Origin: CAJBVG01 sp943360385
GTDB lineage: Bacteria > Bacteroidota > Bacteroidia > Sphingobacteriales > Sphingobacteriaceae
Direction: 5' to 3'
NCBI GenBank assembly: GCA_943360385.1
Contig: CALRIM020000203.1
Location: forward strand, 1-5,046
DNA length: 5,046 nucleotides
Made by a program: the position numbers and the translations under genes. The notes beneath the pieces were generated by a model that was not told the DNA's origin, ran no database searches, and saw only the letters and a program-made list of their open reading frames with translations. Below are positions 4,056-5,046 of the stretch, piece by piece; the first letter of the stretch is position 1, and each line of letters begins with the position of its first letter.

Positions 4056-5046
4056 CAGCTTTCGATTTTTCGATTACTTCTTCGTAGTATTTTTCGTAAA
4101 TCGGCATGATGTGTTTAATGTCGAATGTTTTAGCATGTGCTAATGCATTTTCTTTAAACTGTTGCAATCTACTTTCATCTTCTAAAATGTGAATTGCATG
4201 TGCAGCCATCCCATCTATATCGCCAACTGCATCTAAGTATCCTGTAATGCCATCAATATTTAATTCTGGAATACCACCAGCATTAGATGAAATTACTGGA
4301 AGTTTACATGCCATTGCTTCTAACGCCGCTAAACCGAAACTCTCGGTTTCTGATGGTAAAATAAATAAATCCGAAACAGATAATATTTCTTCTACGGCAT
4401 CTAATTTCCCTAAGAATCGAACATCATCTTTTAAATTTAATTCCCTACACAATTGCTCTACTTCTACCCTCTCCGGACCATCCCCTGCTAGTAGTAATTT
4501 TGCTGGAATTTTTTCTAAAATTTTTGCAAATATTTTCACTACATCATGCACCCTTTTTACTTTTCTAAAGTTTGATGTATGCACAATTATTTTTTCGTCG
4601 TTGGGCGCAATCGCTTTCTTAAAATGATTTTTTGCTTTATGACTAAATCTCTCGAGATCGATAAAATTTGGAATTACTTTGATTTCATTCTTTATATCGA
4701 AAAAAGCAAGTGTATCGTCTTTCAAATTTTGCGAAACAGCAGTTACTCCATCCGATTGATTTATTGAAAAAGCAACTACTGGTTTGTAAGTTCTATCTTT
4801 CCCTACTAACGTAATATCGGTACCATGCAAAGTAGTCACCACAGGAATATGTATTCCTTGAGTTGCTAATATTTGCTTAGCCATATACGCTGCAGATGCG
4901 TGTGGAATGGCGTAATGTACATGTAAAATATCCAGTTCTTCGTATTGAACAACATCTACCAAACGACTTGCTAATGCAAGTTCATAGGGTGGGTAATCGA
5001 ATAATGGGTACTTTGAAACCGTTACTTCATGATAAAATAAATTCTC
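4042..5046 (-). CDS. bshA: N-acetyl-alpha-D-glucosaminyl L-malate synthase BshA (5' end outside window)
   Basis: A GT4-type retaining glycosyltransferase that joins UDP-GlcNAc to L-malate in the first step of bacillithiol synthesis in the cytoplasm. The frame is open to the right edge, giving 334 residues; about 45 N-terminal residues, including the glycine-rich start of the first Rossmann domain, are missing. The first visible residues ENLFYHEVTVSKYPLF, then DYPPYELALASRLV, fit BshA closely. Further marks are LDILHVHYAIPHA, VVTTLHGTDITLVG, HTSNFRKVKRVHDV (the BshA SNFR-x-VKR segment), LLLAGDGPE, and the E-x7-E motif with Glu codons at 4342-4344 and 4318-4320 in ESFGLAALEAM. NAGGIPELNIDGITGYL completes the nucleotide-sugar site. 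A TTG at 4960-4962 is an internal Leu, not the start. The gene converges on the di-heme gene and overlaps its end. Bacillithiol genes in this phylum are often dispersed, so no link to the copper pair is implied. Confidence 0.92.
   Translation of the reverse strand, partial: ENLFYHEVTVSKYPLFDYPPYELALASRLVDVVQYEELDILHVHYAIPHASAAYMAKQILATQGIHIPVVTTLHGTDITLVGKDRTYKPVVAFSINQSDGVTAVSQNLKDDTLAFFDIKNEIKVIPNFIDLERFSHKAKNHFKKAIAPNDEKIIVHTSNFRKVKRVHDVVKIFAKILEKIPAKLLLAGDGPERVEVEQLCRELNLKDDVRFLGKLDAVEEILSVSDLFILPSETESFGLAALEAMACKLPVISSNAGGIPELNIDGITGYLDAVGDIDGMAAHAIHILEDESRLQQFKENALAHAKTFDIKHIMPIYEKYYEEVIEKSKAAIAR

Noticed and set aside
4247..4767. Two + strand open frames opposite the glycosyltransferase
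   Set aside because: Both are antisense to clear BshA coding sequence and are rich in Ser, Asn and Phe without motifs. They are shadows.
4960..4962. TTG as a start codon for the glycosyltransferase
   Set aside because: The same frame continues open to the window edge, and the 28 extra residues (ENLFYHEVTVSKYPLF onward) match the expected BshA sequence, so the TTG is an internal Leu codon.

Overview
The window looks like a chromosomal segment of a low-GC member of the Bacteroidota. The evidence is the set of proteins: a small HAD protein and an Fe-S protein of types common in that phylum, a small conserved protein usually mislabelled 'ABC transporter ATPase', and lipoproteins with a charged KKEE stretch after the acylated cysteine. 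Genes also lack clear Shine-Dalgarno sequences. I cannot place the genus.

Layout. Positions 1-86 hold two short hairpins and a small heptamer repeat. A HAD-superfamily protein follows (87-503, +). The 233-bp gap 504-736 is filled with short tandem repeats around a perfect 20-bp palindrome. Next come three tightly packed + strand genes: a two-module cysteine-rich Fe-S protein (737-1525), a conserved protein of unknown function (1525-2028, overlapping by one base) and an MbnP-like lipoprotein (2030-2833, one base after the previous stop). The gap 2834-3032 holds a seven-unit heptamer array, a second identical copy of the 20-bp palindrome and an imperfect hairpin element. After it lies a di-heme MbnH/MauG-like lipoprotein (3033-4055, +). 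Last is a convergent bacillithiol-type glycosyltransferase, BshA, on the - strand (4042-5046), which runs off the right edge and overlaps the end of the di-heme gene by 14 bp.

Functional reading. The strongest biological signal is the MbnP-MbnH pair. In characterised pairs the di-heme enzyme oxidises a tryptophan of MbnP to kynurenine, which becomes part of a copper site. Here the partner carries the expected W-x-W motif, and the enzyme has two CXXCH hemes plus a tyrosine where MauG-like enzymes place an axial ligand. Both proteins look like lipoproteins that may be exported to the cell surface. The Fe-S protein and the unknown protein appear to be co-transcribed with mbnP, though they may simply be housekeeping neighbours.

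The strongest non-coding signal is a set of degenerate tandem repeats, mostly with a 7-bp period (harmonics 14 and 21), in each intergenic gap. They sit beside GC-rich palindromes, and one array runs into the coding region and supplies the stop codon of mbnP.
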